Below, piece by piece: positions 1 to 10,042 of a stretch of 24,264 bases of DNA (positions are counted from its first letter, which is position 1; each line of letters starts with the position of its first letter). A program made the position numbers and the translations under genes. Where the stretch lies: the NCBI GenBank assembly GCA_021372515.1, contig JAJFUG010000185.1, positions 1 to 24,264 of the forward strand, written 5' to 3'. Source of the stretch: a bacterium. GTDB taxonomy: Bacteria > Gemmatimonadota > Glassbacteria > GWA2-58-10. The notes under the pieces were generated by a model. That model was not told where the DNA came from, made no database searches, and saw only the letters and a program-made list of their open reading frames with translations.

Positions 1-224
1 ATGTTGAGCATTATCCAGGGAAAAGCCAGGCCGAACGCGCAGAACATCACCACCACCAGCCAGTCCGGGGCCGGATTGGTGCCCAGCCTGTGCCCCAGGA
101 CCACCTGCCAGACCAGGGCCGCCATGTTGAACGCCGCCACCAGAATCACGAACGCCACCAGCCAGGTCTGACGGAAATACTGCACTTCGCGGAAGCCTGA
201 GCCTCCTGTCATCGTTTCGGACAT
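1..224 (-). CDS. Small integral membrane protein, 3'-truncated by window edge
   Basis: The first 74 codons are visible; the gene runs off the left edge. The ATG at 224-222 is preceded on the minus strand by AAGGAA about 8 bases upstream, which supports this start. The protein opens with a short polar stretch containing FREVQYFRQ, then two hydrophobic segments (about residues 20-43 and 56-74), so it should be a multi-pass inner-membrane protein. The FREVQ-x-FRQ start followed by a Trp and a membrane helix resembles the uncharacterised DUF6141 family, from memory and unconfirmed. It starts 32 bp after the stop of the short-chain dehydrogenase gene and is probably co-transcribed with it. No biochemical role can be assigned. 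Confidence 0.7.
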   Translation of the reverse strand, partial: MSETMTGGSGFREVQYFRQTWLVAFVILVAAFNMAALVWQVVLGHRLGTNPAPDWLVVVMFCAFGLAFPWIMLN

Positions 225-256
225 AGATATTCCTTGCGGGATTAAATTAGGCCGGT

Positions 257-1024
257 TTACGCCGTTATCGAGCAGCCGCCGTCCACGAAAATGAACTGGC
301 CGACTATCATCCGGCATTCGTTGGAGCAGAGCCAGGCCACCACGCTGGCCACGTCCTCCTCCTCGATCAGGCGTTTCATCGGGGCGCGGCAGACAGTCTG
401 CTCCAGGTGCTCCCTCGCCCCGGGGATGGCCTCGAAGCTGCGGGTGACGCAGGGGCCGGCCATCACACCGTTGACTACGATCCCGCGGCCGGCCAGCTCC
501 ACGGCCAGGTAGCGCGTGATTGACTCCAGGGCCGCCTTGGCCGGGCCCACCACCCCGTAGCCGGGCAGCACTTTCTGGCCACCCTCGCTGGTGATACTCA
601 CGATCCGGCCCCAGCCCGCGCTCATCATGGGCGCGGCATGCTGGGCCAGGTGCATTAGCGAACGGGCCGAGGCGCTCATGGTCACCTCGAAATGCCGCAC
701 CGTGGCGCTCATCAGCTCACCCGGCACGCCGAACGCGGCGTTGGCGATCACGATGTCCAGGCACTGGAATTCCTCGCGTATCGCCTCGAACAGTTTGTGC
801 AGGCTCTCCTCGTCGCCCACATCCCCGCGCAGGGCCACCGCGCGCACGCCCGGCACGCCCAGGGCCATTATCTCATCCACCACTTTCTGCGCGTCGCTCT
901 TGCTGCGGCGGTAGTTGACCACCACGCTCACGCCCTCGCGGGCCAGGCGCAGGGCGATGGCCCTGCCGAAACCGCGTGCCGCCCCGGTGACCAGGGCGGC
1001 CTTGCCGTGAAGCTCAGGGTACAT
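257..1024 (-). CDS. FabL-type short-chain dehydrogenase/reductase (putative enoyl-ACP reductase III)
   Basis: This 255-residue protein has the single Rossmann-domain layout of the short-chain dehydrogenase family. The nucleotide-binding TGAARGFG motif is at residues 13-20, ANAA is at 94-97, the candidate catalytic Ser lies in SITSEGG (143-149), and VDGG is near the C-terminus. The active-site Tyr156 and Lys163 are six residues apart (Y-x6-K) instead of the usual Y-x3-K. That spacing is characteristic of Bacillus FabL enoyl-ACP reductase III and distinguishes it from FabG ketoreductases. The likely reaction is NAD(P)H-dependent reduction of a trans-2-enoyl thioester in fatty-acid synthesis, in the cytoplasm. 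A different oxidoreductase role remains possible, because FabL-like proteins also occur as tailoring enzymes. It has its own predicted promoter directly after the gyrA terminator and is followed by the membrane-protein gene at 224. Confidence 0.85.
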   Translation of the reverse strand: MYPELHGKAALVTGAARGFGRAIALRLAREGVSVVVNYRRSKSDAQKVVDEIMALGVPGVRAVALRGDVGDEESLHKLFEAIREEFQCLDIVIANAAFGVPGELMSATVRHFEVTMSASARSLMHLAQHAAPMMSAGWGRIVSITSEGGQKVLPGYGVVGPAKAALESITRYLAVELAGRGIVVNGVMAGPCVTRSFEAIPGAREHLEQTVCRAPMKRLIEEEDVASVVAWLCSNECRMIVGQFIFVDGGCSITA

Positions 1025-1074
1025 TTATCCCATCCCCGCGGTTGGCGGTTGGCAAAGGCTCCATTTCCAGGTTA

Positions 1075-1103
1075 ATTCTGACGTTTATGCGGGGGATTGT
1101 CAA
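1075..1103 (-). promoter_or_regulatory. Predicted sigma70-like promoter of the short-chain dehydrogenase gene
   Basis: On the minus strand a perfect -35 TTGACA (1103-1098) is followed after 17 bases by CAGAAT (1080-1075), a 4-of-6 match to the -10 consensus. The expected start of transcription near 1068 gives a leader of about 45 bases before the ATG at 1024. It sits immediately downstream of the gyrA terminator, where a new promoter would be needed. Confidence 0.6.
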
Positions 1104-1127
1104 GGTGGAGGGCAGTAACCTGGCCCC

Positions 1128-1162
1128 AAAAAAAGCAGGGGCACGGCATTCCGTGCCCCTGC
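1128..1162 (-). terminator. Rho-independent terminator of gyrA
   Basis: A perfect 12-bp stem (1135-1146 pairing with 1151-1162) with a 4-base loop is followed on the minus strand by seven Ts (1134-1128). It begins 28 bp after the gyrA stop codon, the textbook position and form of an intrinsic terminator for that gene. Confidence 0.93.
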
Positions 1163-1189
1163 GCAAGCGACAGGCTGGATTTGACGAGG

Positions 1190-3799
<2,610 letters not shown>

Positions 3800-3880
3800 T
3801 TTTAGTCTGCTTCTGCTCTCAGGTTGAACCGGTCTGGTTTGAAAGGTCGGCCCGGTCGGATCGGCTCCGGTCCGGCTGCC

Positions 3881-3945
3881 TTAAAACGAAGGCTTCCTCC
3901 GACACCCCTGCGCTTTCGGGGCGCGGCGGGAGGCCCAAGGAAGCC
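3881..3945 (-). terminator. Possible terminator between the cyclophilin gene and gyrA
   Basis: An inverted repeat GGCTTCCT/AGGAAGCC (3945-3938 pairing with 3898-3891 on the minus strand) encloses a GC-rich, partly self-complementary interior and is followed by TTCGTTTTAA. The outer stem is perfect, but the interior is imperfect and the T-run is short. Termination or attenuation before gyrA is plausible and not certain. I see no convincing promoter between it and gyrA. Confidence 0.45.
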
Positions 3946-3993
3946 CTCGGCTGAAAATCCGCGCGCTTGAGGAGGCTCCGAGCGCCCGGCCGC

Positions 3994-4650
3994 TCAGTTC
4001 AGCGGGAATTTAAGGACGTCTCCGGCTTTCTGGATCGTGACACTGCGGATGAGCGCCACTTTGCCGGGGTTGTCGTTCTCGTTGCGCTCCAGGGCCACCA
4101 GCTTGTCCACTGTGTCCAGGCCCTCGATCACCTTGGCGAACGCGCTGTACTGGCCGTTCAGGTGGGGTGCGTCCGCCACCATGATGAAGAACTGGCAGGA
4201 GGCGCTGTTCGGGTCCTGGCCGCGGGCCATGGAAACAATGCCGCGGGTGTGAGGGATACGGCTGAACTCGGCCTTGAGCATGCGGGGCCCGCGCCCGATC
4301 CCGTCGTTAGCCAGATCCTCGTCCTTGCTGTTCGGGTCGCCGCCCTGGATCATGAAACCCGGGATCACCCGGTGGAACGTGGTCCCGTCGTAGAACTTGC
4401 TCTTGGCCAGGTCGATGAAATTCGCCACATGGCCCGGAGCGACCTCGGGGAAGAACCGGATCACGATCTTCCCGAAATCGGTGCTGATCACCGCCACCTC
4501 ATCCTCCGGGGCGAGCGGCTTGATCTGCGGGACGCCGGGTATCTCGGGCTTGGGCTTGGCGGCCTGCTGCTCGGTGGCCTTGTTGTTGGAACAGCCGGTG
4601 GCCAGGGCCAGTGCCAGGCCCAGAACGGAGAGGTTTTTCAGCTTGAACAT
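3994..4650 (-). CDS. Cyclophilin-type peptidyl-prolyl isomerase, lipoprotein
   Basis: Cyclophilins catalyse cis-trans isomerisation of prolyl peptide bonds and assist protein folding; this one should act outside the cytoplasm. The open frame extends further upstream, but the ATG at 4650 is the likely start: a purine-rich AAGGAAAGGA lies just upstream and it places a lipoprotein signal at the N-terminus, with hydrophobic residues 8-19 and the lipobox cysteine Cys20 in LATGC. The cyclophilin core follows a Pro/Lys/Glu-rich linker. The active-site motif FHRVIPGFMIQGGD (92-105) keeps Arg94, Phe99, Met100 and Gln102, equal to the human CypA residues Arg55, Phe60, Met61 and Gln63. The protein has 218 residues. 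It is the second gene after the paralogue at 4775-5404, separated by 124 bp that contain a hairpin. Confidence 0.93.
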   Translation of the reverse strand: MFKLKNLSVLGLALALATGCSNNKATEQQAAKPKPEIPGVPQIKPLAPEDEVAVISTDFGKIVIRFFPEVAPGHVANFIDLAKSKFYDGTTFHRVIPGFMIQGGDPNSKDEDLANDGIGRGPRMLKAEFSRIPHTRGIVSMARGQDPNSASCQFFIMVADAPHLNGQYSAFAKVIEGLDTVDKLVALERNENDNPGKVALIRSVTIQKAGDVLKFPLN

Positions 4651-4693
4651 GTCCGTGATCCTTTCCTTGTCCTCGGGATGCAGCCGGCGAGTC

Positions 4694-4741
4694 CGTGCGG
4701 GGCGCTCTGGGTGAGCAACGCGTCCCGCACGAGCCCGGCGG
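4694..4741. other. Intercistronic hairpin between the two cyclophilin genes
   Basis: A perfect 8-bp inverted repeat CGTGCGGG/CCCGCACG (4694-4701 and 4734-4741) lies in the 124-bp spacer between the two cyclophilin genes. There is no T-run on either side, so it is not a standard terminator. It could protect RNA or modulate expression of the downstream gene, or be chance in GC-rich DNA. Confidence 0.3.
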
Positions 4742-4774
4742 CGGGGGGCACGGCCCACCGTCCGGCGAGCCTAA

Positions 4775-5404
4775 TCAGAGGAAACGCTCGGTGACGTAGA
4801 CTCGCTTCATGACAACTTTCTTGAGCGGATGACCGTCCGCATCTGCGGGCAGCTCCGAAATTTTCTGCACCACATCCAGCCCGTCCACCACCTGGCCGAA
4901 CACCGTGTAGCGGCCGTCCAGCTCGGGCTTGCTCCTGAGCAGGATGTAGAACTGGCTGTTGCCCTTGTCCGGCTCGCCGGCCGGATGCGCCAGTCCGACA
5001 AAGCCGCGCAGGTTGCGGCCGCCCTGCTCCAGCGGCACACTGAACCCGGGGTCACCGGCGCCGTCGTCCGACTGGTCGTCGTCCCGCGAGTTGATGTCCC
5101 CGCCCTGAATCATGTCGTCGGCCGCCACGTAGTGGAACGACAGCCCGTCGTAGAACCCGCGGGTGACATTGTCGCTGAACGTCCTGGCGGTCGTTTTGGC
5201 GGCGTTGGACATCAGCACGAGGACGATCTCACCGTATTCGGTCTCGATCACCACCACGTTGCGGTTGTGTTTCTGGGCCTCGAAATCGCGGAGGGCCGCC
5301 AGCTGCATTCCGTTGTGCGGCGGCGGCTCCTGGCAGGCGCCCGCTGCGAGCAGAACTGTCAGGGCGCTCAAAATAAGGAACCGGCTCAATTTGGCGGACA
5401 TCAT
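4775..5404 (-). CDS. Cyclophilin-like exported protein with substituted active site
   Basis: This protein of about 209 residues has the cyclophilin fold signature, including MIQGGD and TVFGQVVDGLDVV, and is a paralogue of the product of 3994-4650; both share a similar Asp-rich loop after QGGD. The catalytic arginine is replaced by Tyr92 (FHY instead of FHR), and the position equal to CypA Phe60 is Asp97. Prolyl isomerase activity is therefore doubtful and a chaperone or binding role is possible. The N-terminus is a hydrophobic signal sequence ending in Cys24. The lipobox is imperfect (AGAC, with Ala at -3), so it may be a lipoprotein or a secreted protein. Two ATGs in tandem (5404 and 5401) follow GAGTGGGA. 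The predicted promoter at 5458-5486 rules out the longer frame that opens at 5470. Confidence 0.87.
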   Translation of the reverse strand: MMSAKLSRFLILSALTVLLAAGACQEPPPHNGMQLAALRDFEAQKHNRNVVVIETEYGEIVLVLMSNAAKTTARTFSDNVTRGFYDGLSFHYVAADDMIQGGDINSRDDDQSDDGAGDPGFSVPLEQGGRNLRGFVGLAHPAGEPDKGNSQFYILLRSKPELDGRYTVFGQVVDGLDVVQKISELPADADGHPLKKVVMKRVYVTERFL

Positions 5405-5457
5405 TCCCACTCGATATGTGTTTGCAGGATCAGGAATCAGCCGGATAACAAAAAGAC

Positions 5458-5486
5458 AATATAACAGCACAGCCGCCGTTTGACAA
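5458..5486 (-). promoter_or_regulatory. Predicted sigma70-like promoter of the cyclophilin pair
   Basis: On the minus strand TTGTCA (5486-5481) is followed after exactly 17 bases by TATATT (5463-5458). Transcription would start near 5451, leaving a leader of about 47 bases before the ATG at 5404. A small hairpin, CCGTT-GTCA-AACGG, overlaps the -35 element. Confidence 0.7.
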
Positions 5487-5514
5487 CGGTTTTAACTCGA
5501 TGCCGCAAAAGAGG

Positions 5515-7548
5515 TTACCGCTTGGAGGCCTGCTTGCCCGCGCTGCGCTCGAAAAGAAGCAGCGACTTCTCGGGCAGGCTGTACTGCTCCAGGAAGCTGC
5601 GGAACTCGGCGTAATCGGCCACGCTCACCCGGCGCGCGGTCACGGTGAGACGGCGGGTGAGGACCAGCCGGCCAGCCTCGACACGGCAAGCGGTGACCGC
5701 GTTGCCGAAACGGCTCTGGCTCAGGTCGGTCTGCGGGCTGTAGGCCACCTGCCAGCCCGCGGGCAGCTCGAGCGTGACCTCGGAGCTGAGCACGAACGAC
5801 CCGCTGGAGACAAAGTCGTACTCACGCTCGCGCAGCTGCGGAAAGTAGGGCAGCCCGGCGAAATCGAACGGGGCGCGCGGAAGGCGCAGGATCAGCATGT
5901 CACCCTGGAGCACGCCCAGCTCGGGGGCGTTGAAATCGAGCGAGGCGCTCGCGGGAAGGCAGAGGTCTTTCAGGTCGCTCAGGCGCCAGGATTCGAGGCT
6001 CGCGCCCTCGTTGATCGAGTTGGCGGCCTGCTGGAAATTTTTCTCCAGGTCCACCGGGGTGAGGTCCATCAGCGCGGCGCGGGCCTGGGCGTCGAACAGC
6101 CCGTCGCACTGCGTCTCGTAGCGGCCGCTCACGTTGCCCTGGCTGTCCAGCTTGAGGCTGGCGGTGGTCAGCGACAGGCTTTTTTCGGGCGGGAACTCGG
6201 TGGTGCGGAACAGGGCGCCTCCGCTTGGCATCACCACTACCGCGCGGGCAGCCTGGCCGCTGTTGAAATAGCCGTAGCGGTTGTAGCGCGCCATAGGCAC
6301 GAGCCACATACCGCTTCGCTTGGCCCCGTCGTACAACGGATTGGAGAACACCGAGTCCTCGACCGTGCGGGTGACATAGACCGCCATCCGCGAGAACTGC
6401 GCCGCCGATGGCACCTGATCCGAGGAAACATCGATCTGGTCGGCTCCGGTCAGGGCGGGGAAATTCTCGAACCCGGCCGCGCTGAGAAGCGAGCTGAGAA
6501 GGACGGTTTTGTCCAGTTGCTCGCCGTACATGTTTTCGAGCACCTTGGAGGCGGCGTGCGGTTTCCAGCCGGCCAGGCCCAGGCTGAGCGGGATGTTGCG
6601 CACGTTTTTCTGCACGAACAGGCTGATCGCGCGGATGCTGTCGGCGGGCGTGGCGCAGCCACGGGTCAGCTCGGCGGCCTTGGCGCGGATCGCCTCATCC
6701 GGTGCGGCCGCGGGGTAGAACTGCGCGGCCAGCCAGCGGCCCAGCCTCTCCCAGGATTCCACGTTGGAAAACAACAGGCTGGGGGCATAGGCCAGCACCG
6801 GAGGCATGTCGGGGATGCGGGTGATCATTGGAACGTTCGTGGAATGCCAGCGGTAGAGCCGCGTGCCGCCCTCGCGCGTCACCTCGGCCGATGCCAGGCC
6901 GTTGTCCGTGCGCACCAGCGGCTCGTGGAACGACTCGGGCAGCACCAGCTCGTAGCTCTTGTCCAGCACCGGCTCCTCGCCGCGGAACACCTCGAGGTCG
7001 CCGTAGGGGCGCACCCCGGCCACCATCGTATCCGGGCGGCTGTCCGTACGCACGTGCAGCTCCACCACCACGTCCGGGCCGATCGAGGGGAACGAGATGA
7101 CTTTCTGCTTGATATCGGCGTAGACCGCCGCTCCGACCAGCTCGGGCGGGGTGATGACGTTGATCGCCTTGTCCTCCACCGGCACGCTGCTGCCGTCCGG
7201 CAGCCAGGTGCGGGCGGTGAGGATGCTCAGGCTGTCGGTCTTCTCGTCGTACATGCGTTTCTGGTCGCCGAAACCGCGGCCGCGGTCCTTGAGGACCTTG
7301 ACCAGAATGTGCTCATCCAGGCTCTGCGATCCGTCCGCCTTGACAGTCAGGCGCTTGTGGTCGTAGAGAATGATCGCCCCGGCCTCGGGGTACTCGGCCG
7401 CCCCGGGGGCGGAGCTGACCAGGCGCTGGACCTCCTGGGCGCTCAAATCCGGGGCTGCAACCGCCTGTGCGGCGGGCGCGGCGGCCAGGGCCGCGCTCAG
7501 GGCGAGTGCCGCGGCGAGGGCCTGACCCCTGCTGTGGAATGCTTTCAT
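5515..7548 (-). CDS. Exported DUF3857/transglutaminase-like protein lacking the catalytic triad
   Basis: This 677-residue protein has an Ala-rich signal peptide (about 1-31), an N-terminal DUF3857-type domain (about 50-250), a transglutaminase-like domain (about 290-410) and a long C-terminal beta-rich part that may be DUF2569/3858-like or unclassified. It is a paralogue of the protein encoded just upstream (7600-9606). Aligned by eye, the active-site motif YGxCxD reads YGEQLD (341-346), so Cys becomes Gln344; the His position is Arg387 (FSRMAV) and the Asp position is probably Asn403. It should therefore be catalytically dead and serve as a binding, scaffold or regulatory subunit. The ATG is preceded by AAGGGAAA. 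The 51-bp spacing to its neighbour suggests one operon. No obvious terminator follows its stop codon. Substrate unknown. Confidence 0.85.
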   Translation of the reverse strand: MKAFHSRGQALAAALALSAALAAAPAAQAVAAPDLSAQEVQRLVSSAPGAAEYPEAGAIILYDHKRLTVKADGSQSLDEHILVKVLKDRGRGFGDQKRMYDEKTDSLSILTARTWLPDGSSVPVEDKAINVITPPELVGAAVYADIKQKVISFPSIGPDVVVELHVRTDSRPDTMVAGVRPYGDLEVFRGEEPVLDKSYELVLPESFHEPLVRTDNGLASAEVTREGGTRLYRWHSTNVPMITRIPDMPPVLAYAPSLLFSNVESWERLGRWLAAQFYPAAAPDEAIRAKAAELTRGCATPADSIRAISLFVQKNVRNIPLSLGLAGWKPHAASKVLENMYGEQLDKTVLLSSLLSAAGFENFPALTGADQIDVSSDQVPSAAQFSRMAVYVTRTVEDSVFSNPLYDGAKRSGMWLVPMARYNRYGYFNSGQAARAVVVMPSGGALFRTTEFPPEKSLSLTTASLKLDSQGNVSGRYETQCDGLFDAQARAALMDLTPVDLEKNFQQAANSINEGASLESWRLSDLKDLCLPASASLDFNAPELGVLQGDMLILRLPRAPFDFAGLPYFPQLREREYDFVSSGSFVLSSEVTLELPAGWQVAYSPQTDLSQSRFGNAVTACRVEAGRLVLTRRLTVTARRVSVADYAEFRSFLEQYSLPEKSLLLFERSAGKQASKR

Positions 7549-7599
7549 GGTTTCCCTTTTCCGGACTTGCGGTTGGTTGGGACCCGTTTCAGGCCCGAC

Positions 7600-9606
7600 T
7601 CAGTTGGAAGCGCCGGAGGCGCCCTTGGCGCTCTTGCCGTCACGCTCCAGAATAATCTCGCCGCGGCCGCTGCGCGAGCTGGTGCGCAGGATCTTTTTCA
7701 GCTCCAGGTACTGGGCCGGGTCGAGCTGCTTGGAATCGATCAGGAACTGCTTGCTGTAATCGACCGTGAGGCCGGGGGTGCTCTCGCCGCCTTTGGAACT
7801 GTTGTAGTTCATGTCGTAGGACAGAGGCCCGGAACTGAGGTCCACCTCGCTGGGCAGGGATTTCACGTGCCAGCCCGCGGGCAGGACCAGGCTCTCTTTC
7901 TGCTCCGAGCCGAGGGTCACTCCCAGGTCGAACGTGTAGTTGCGCTCGGGCAGACCGGCATCGGCCAGGAACTGGCGCAGGATCAGCTCGAAGCTGTTGG
8001 TCGCCACCGGGGAGCGCACCAGAAGGTAGTTGCCGGCCTGGACCGCGTACTTGTCGATCTCGTAGCTGAACTTGATCCCGAAAGCGTGGTAGAGGTCCTC
8101 AGGGTCGCTGGTGGAAAACCCGGTCAGCACGGCGCCCGGGTGGACCCGGGTGATCACCTGCTGCCAGAAATTGGCGAGCTGGCGTGGCTGATAGCGCTTG
8201 CACCAGCCGCGGAATGCGGTGTCGTAGATGCCGCGGGTGTCGACAGTCACCTCGCTGGTCAGCTTGCCGGCGGCATCCACCCGGGTGCGGGCCGAGATGG
8301 AGCCGAGGTTGTCACGGGCCGGGGAGTGGGCGCTGGTCTGAAGGTCCACACCCTCGGGGGTGCAGACCAGCATCGAGGCATCCGCCTCGACCGTGAGCAG
8401 AAGGTCCACCGTGTTCTCCACGGTCGGGTCGGCGAAATAGAACCCGCCCTTGCCGTCCGGCAGGGCCACGATGGCGTGGTTGAAAGCGATGGTCGGGATC
8501 TCGCTGTCGATCTTCTCGCCGGCGCGGGTCAGGACCACGTAGCTCTTGATCCCCACCACGTCCAGCATGGTGGCCATCAGCACGGCCACATCGCGGCAAA
8601 CCCCGTAGCGGGTGGAGAGGGTCTCGGTGGCTGGCTTGGGCTCGAACCCGGCTTTCTTGCCGGTGCCGAGGCCCATGTAGCGGATTTTCTGGGCCACGAA
8701 ATGGTAGATCGCCAGTATCTTGGCGTCATCGGTAGTCAGCGTGTCGGTCAGGGCGTGGGTGATCGCGCGCAGGCTGTCGTCCTGGACCCGGAACTTGCCG
8801 GTCATGTCGCACCACCAGCGGCTGACCTCGTTCCAGGAGCCGAGGGTGGAGGCCAGCACGCGCGGGGCGAAGCTCAGCAGGCTGGGCATGGCCGGCTCCT
8901 CCACGATCCGCTGGACATCCCGGGCGGTCCACTCGTAGCTCACCCGGCCGTCTTTTCCCGCAGTCTTGAACTCCAGCGCGCCATCCTTGACCAGGTGGTG
9001 CAGGGGCCGCTCCGCCGGACCGTCCACCCGCACCTGCTTGAACAGGATCGGGTCGCCGCTCTGGAAGACCTCGATCAGGTCGTACTGGCCCTCGATGGGC
9101 GGCAGGAAACAGGAATCGAGCACCGAGTACTCGATGGCGTCGCCGACCTCGAGATTGGGGAACGTGACCATCTGCACCCGCGCGTTGGCGTCGTAGATGT
9201 TCATCTGGGCCAGCGCGGGGTGGGTGACATCCTTTATCATCTCGGCCGGCACGTCCACCACCCGGCCATCCGCCTTGATCACCCGGGCCATCTCGATCCG
9301 CACGGCGTCATACTGGCGGGTGTAGTCGAACCCGGCCTCGCCGTAGTTCTCCTTGCCCGGCTCGGTCAGCACCTTGACCAGCTCATAGCTGCGGTCCAGG
9401 TAGGTGCCGTCCGCGTTGTATTTCACATCCCGGCGGCTTTCCAGCACCACGGCGTTGGCATCCGGGTACTTGGCGGCGTCCACCGCGTTCAGGCGGGCCA
9501 TAATCTCGGCGGCCGCGGTGTCGGCGGCAGCCAGGGGCCGGGCGCTAAGGCCCAGGGCCGGCAGCAACAGCAGCGCGAGCGCCCGGGTCCAGGTCCTTAT
9601 TTTCAT
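7600..9606 (-). CDS. Exported DUF3857 and transglutaminase-like (cysteine protease fold) protein
   Basis: This 668-residue protein starts at an ATG with a near-perfect AAGGAG ribosome-binding site and has a signal peptide (about 1-28). A DUF3857-type N-terminal domain (about 50-250) is followed by a transglutaminase-like domain that keeps the whole triad: Cys337 in RYGVCRD, His377 in FNHAIV and Asp393 in FADPT. The C-terminal third is beta-rich, without a motif I recognise. Members of this superfamily are cysteine proteases, amidases or crosslinking enzymes; in Gram-negative bacteria the DUF3857 combination is widespread and mostly uncharacterised. Location is predicted periplasmic or extracellular. 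It is the first gene of a two-gene operon with its triad-less paralogue. The intact enzyme and its pseudoenzyme could form a heteromer. Confidence 0.9.
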   Translation of the reverse strand: MKIRTWTRALALLLLPALGLSARPLAAADTAAAEIMARLNAVDAAKYPDANAVVLESRRDVKYNADGTYLDRSYELVKVLTEPGKENYGEAGFDYTRQYDAVRIEMARVIKADGRVVDVPAEMIKDVTHPALAQMNIYDANARVQMVTFPNLEVGDAIEYSVLDSCFLPPIEGQYDLIEVFQSGDPILFKQVRVDGPAERPLHHLVKDGALEFKTAGKDGRVSYEWTARDVQRIVEEPAMPSLLSFAPRVLASTLGSWNEVSRWWCDMTGKFRVQDDSLRAITHALTDTLTTDDAKILAIYHFVAQKIRYMGLGTGKKAGFEPKPATETLSTRYGVCRDVAVLMATMLDVVGIKSYVVLTRAGEKIDSEIPTIAFNHAIVALPDGKGGFYFADPTVENTVDLLLTVEADASMLVCTPEGVDLQTSAHSPARDNLGSISARTRVDAAGKLTSEVTVDTRGIYDTAFRGWCKRYQPRQLANFWQQVITRVHPGAVLTGFSTSDPEDLYHAFGIKFSYEIDKYAVQAGNYLLVRSPVATNSFELILRQFLADAGLPERNYTFDLGVTLGSEQKESLVLPAGWHVKSLPSEVDLSSGPLSYDMNYNSSKGGESTPGLTVDYSKQFLIDSKQLDPAQYLELKKILRTSSRSGRGEIILERDGKSAKGASGASN

Positions 9607-9679
9607 TTTCAGCTCCTTGTTGAGTACTGACTGCGGCCGGGGCCTGAATCAAGCCGGCGCCGGATCGGGAACCTGTTCA

Positions 9680-9708
9680 ACGTTAAGCCGTGGGCGGGTG
9701 TTTGTCAA
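9680..9708 (-). promoter_or_regulatory. Predicted promoter of the DUF3857 operon
   Basis: On the minus strand a perfect -35 TTGACA (9708-9703) is followed after 17 bases by TAACGT (9685-9680), a weak -10 match. Transcription would begin near 9673, giving a leader of about 67 bases to the ATG at 9606. The strong -35 with a weak -10 leaves room for activation. Confidence 0.45.
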
Positions 9709-9875
9709 TCAAGAGCTTGCGCCCGCGACCGAAAAAAACGGCGAAAAGCCGGGGACAGTTTCGGCTGTCTCGATCAAGCTTGACCGGTCGGGTTTTACTC
9801 GCTATGTTGCCGATTTGAATCCGAAGCGGGTCACACGCTCCGGGACTACTTCGGGCATGGCTTCGGCGACGCATT

Positions 9876-9899
9876 CCGCGATAAGTACGAATATCGCGG
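9876..9899. promoter_or_regulatory. Inverted repeat, possible operator
   Basis: CCGCGATA (9876-9883) and TATCGCGG (9892-9899) form a perfect 8-bp inverted repeat with an 8-base spacer. The right arm is followed by ATAAGTA, which also occurs across the left arm and spacer (GATAAGTA). The centre lies about 40 bp upstream of the plus-strand -35 element, where a dimeric activator could bind. No regulator gene is in the window. Confidence 0.35.
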
Positions 9900-9926
9900 A
9901 TAAGTAATGTGCGCAAAGAATTTACA

Positions 9927-9955
9927 TTGTTATACCCCCGTCGGGCAACTATATT
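9927..9955 (+). promoter_or_regulatory. Predicted sigma70-like promoter of the DUF5107-TPR gene
   Basis: TTGTTA (9927-9932) and TATATT (9950-9955) are separated by exactly 17 bases. Transcription would start near 9963, leaving a leader of about 80 bases before the GTG at 10043. This is one of the few AT-rich stretches in the window. Confidence 0.65.
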
Positions 9956-10042
9956 TTTTACGTTTTCACACAACAGACAATACTGTTCGGCATTGAATCC
10001 CCGCAGCCACTATGTATTAAGCTACCCCGAGGAGGAGGCACC

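Larger units (their letters stand above)
9607..10042. other. Divergent intergenic control region
   Basis: These 436 bp separate the minus-strand DUF3857 operon from the plus-strand DUF5107-TPR gene. The region holds one predicted promoter facing each way (9680-9708 minus, 9927-9955 plus) and an 8-bp inverted repeat (9876-9899). It also has smaller self-complementary pieces, such as GACAG-TTTCGG-CTGTC near 9754-9770 and the palindrome TCAAGCTTGA near 9774-9783. It is visibly more AT-rich near the plus-strand promoter. A 96-codon minus-strand frame crosses it, but nothing in that frame looks like a real protein. I see no RNA gene. Confidence 0.7.

Noticed and set aside
3994-4758. Longer N-terminus for the cyclophilin lipoprotein, starting at 4758
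   Set aside because: The extra 36 residues are Arg/Pro-rich and would bury the lipoprotein signal; a ribosome-binding site lies just before the ATG at 4650.
5500-9630. Uninterrupted plus-strand reading frame of 1376 codons opposite the two DUF3857 genes
   Set aside because: It is antisense to two genes with signal peptides, ribosome-binding sites and family motifs. Its His/Gly/Gln/Val-rich composition is what GC-rich codon bias produces on the opposite strand.
9683-9973. 96-codon minus-strand frame in the divergent intergenic region
   Set aside because: No ribosome-binding site or domain is seen, the composition is Arg/Ser-rich, and it crosses the predicted promoters and the inverted repeat. 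I do not support it as a gene.
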